Source: Gammaproteobacteria bacterium (GTDB taxonomy: Bacteria > Pseudomonadota > Gammaproteobacteria > SZUA-229). Taken from it: a DNA stretch of 6,408 nucleotides. Where the stretch lies: NCBI GenBank assembly GCA_016764035.1, contig JAESSQ010000162.1, positions 1 through 6,408 of the forward strand, given 5' to 3'. Positions 5,862 to 6,408 of this stretch are shown in pieces. A program made the translations under genes and the position numbers. Within the stretch, counting starts at the first letter, position 1. Each line of letters begins with the position of its first letter. The notes beneath the pieces are model-generated. The model made no database searches. It was not told the DNA's origin and saw only the letters and a program-made list of their open reading frames with translations.

Positions 5862-6408
5862 ATGAAAAACAAGCAAAAACTCATCCAACAATTAGCTAAA
5901 ATTCTTCCTGATACTCGGTCAGATAAAGCCTTACTTCACGAACCCGAAGATTTAAAACCGTACGAATGCGATGCCTTATCCGCTTATCAAGTATTACCAC
6001 TCGCCGTTGCCATCCCCGCTAATGTCGAACAGATAAAAGCCGTTCTTTCACTGTGTTACGACTACGAAGTACCTGTGGTAGCGCGTGGTGCGGGTACTGG
6101 TTTGTCTGGTGGTGCGCTTCCACATAAAGATGGCGTACTACTGAGCCTGGCTAAATTTAACAAAATCCAGTCCATCGACCCAGACAACCGTACCGCCGTG
6201 GTACAACCTGGCGTGAGGAATCTAGCCATTTCAGAAGCGGTAAAAGATCTAGGTTTATATTACGCGCCCGACACTTCTTCACAAATTGCCTGCTCGATTG
6301 GCGGCAACGTGGCAGAAAATGCGGGCGGTGTACACTGCCTGAAATACGGCCTTACCGTGCACAACATTATCAAGTTAAAAGTGTTAACAAACCCGTTGGT
6401 ACCAGCCA
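5862..6408 (+). CDS. glcD: Glycolate oxidase FAD-linked subunit GlcD, N-terminal part
   Basis: Only the first 182 codons are present; the gene runs off the window (E. coli GlcD is 499 residues). GlcD is the FAD-binding subunit of glycolate dehydrogenase, which oxidises glycolate to glyoxylate with GlcE and GlcF. The visible part is the PCMH-type FAD-binding domain: YECDALSAY (34-42), VARGAGTGLSGGALP (73-87), VQPGVRNLAIS (114-124), YYAPDTSSQIACSIGGNVAE (133-152), NAGGVHCLKYGLTVHN (153-168). It closely follows E. coli GlcD from memory, so the assignment is strong, although related D-2-hydroxyacid or D-lactate dehydrogenases share the domain. The start agrees with the family but has no Shine-Dalgarno. 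The final six residues, NPLVPA, do not fit the LT-x-DG pattern expected there. It is divergent from yfaZ; the 234-base gap is AT-rich with no operator I can identify. Confidence 0.92.
   Translation, partial: MKNKQKLIQQLAKILPDTRSDKALLHEPEDLKPYECDALSAYQVLPLAVAIPANVEQIKAVLSLCYDYEVPVVARGAGTGLSGGALPHKDGVLLSLAKFNKIQSIDPDNRTAVVQPGVRNLAISEAVKDLGLYYAPDTSSQIACSIGGNVAENAGGVHCLKYGLTVHNIIKLKVLTNPLVPA

Overview
This looks like a chromosomal segment from a gammaproteobacterium of moderate-to-low GC. The gene set (a two-domain MazG, a YfaZ-type outer-membrane protein, a GlcD closely matching the enterobacterial protein, and a DsrE2-like sulfur-relay protein) and a Gram-negative outer-membrane signature support this. 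I cannot assign a genus. Nothing directly indicates a phage, transposase, integrase, CRISPR-cas locus or RNA gene.

Layout. Positions 1-782 contain no recognisable gene. They hold AT-rich DNA with several small inverted repeats (1-300), a 70-nt imperfect hairpin (301-370), and an array of three units of about 105 bp (377 to about 660), each with predicted hairpins. Positions 783-2945 (+) encode a large thioredoxin-like/DUF255 protein of the YyaL/SPATA20 type. Positions 2946-3321 are mostly noncoding but hold one plausible small ORF (3080-3184). Positions 3322-3834 (+) encode a DsrE2-like protein, followed by a good intrinsic terminator (3853-3887). A dispersed inverted-repeat element (3904-4005) follows, and its right arm forms the 3' end of mazG (3986-4804, minus). 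A second inverted-repeat element of another sequence family (4909-4992) lies between mazG and yfaZ (5046-5627, minus). Divergent from yfaZ, glcD starts at 5862 (+) and runs off the window end.

The genes do not form one pathway. They look like ordinary housekeeping or accessory genes: nucleotide-pool sanitation (MazG), glycolate/2-hydroxyacid oxidation (GlcD), sulfur transfer (DsrE2-like), an outer-membrane barrel (YfaZ) and an uncharacterised thioredoxin-fold protein. The less ordinary material is between the genes. The 105-bp array is the best candidate for something undescribed: copies 1 and 2 differ in sequence where they still form stems. The repeat that supplies the mazG stop codon is the clearest example of a repeat shaping a protein end. 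I see no convincing evidence for a complete new defence or mobile system.
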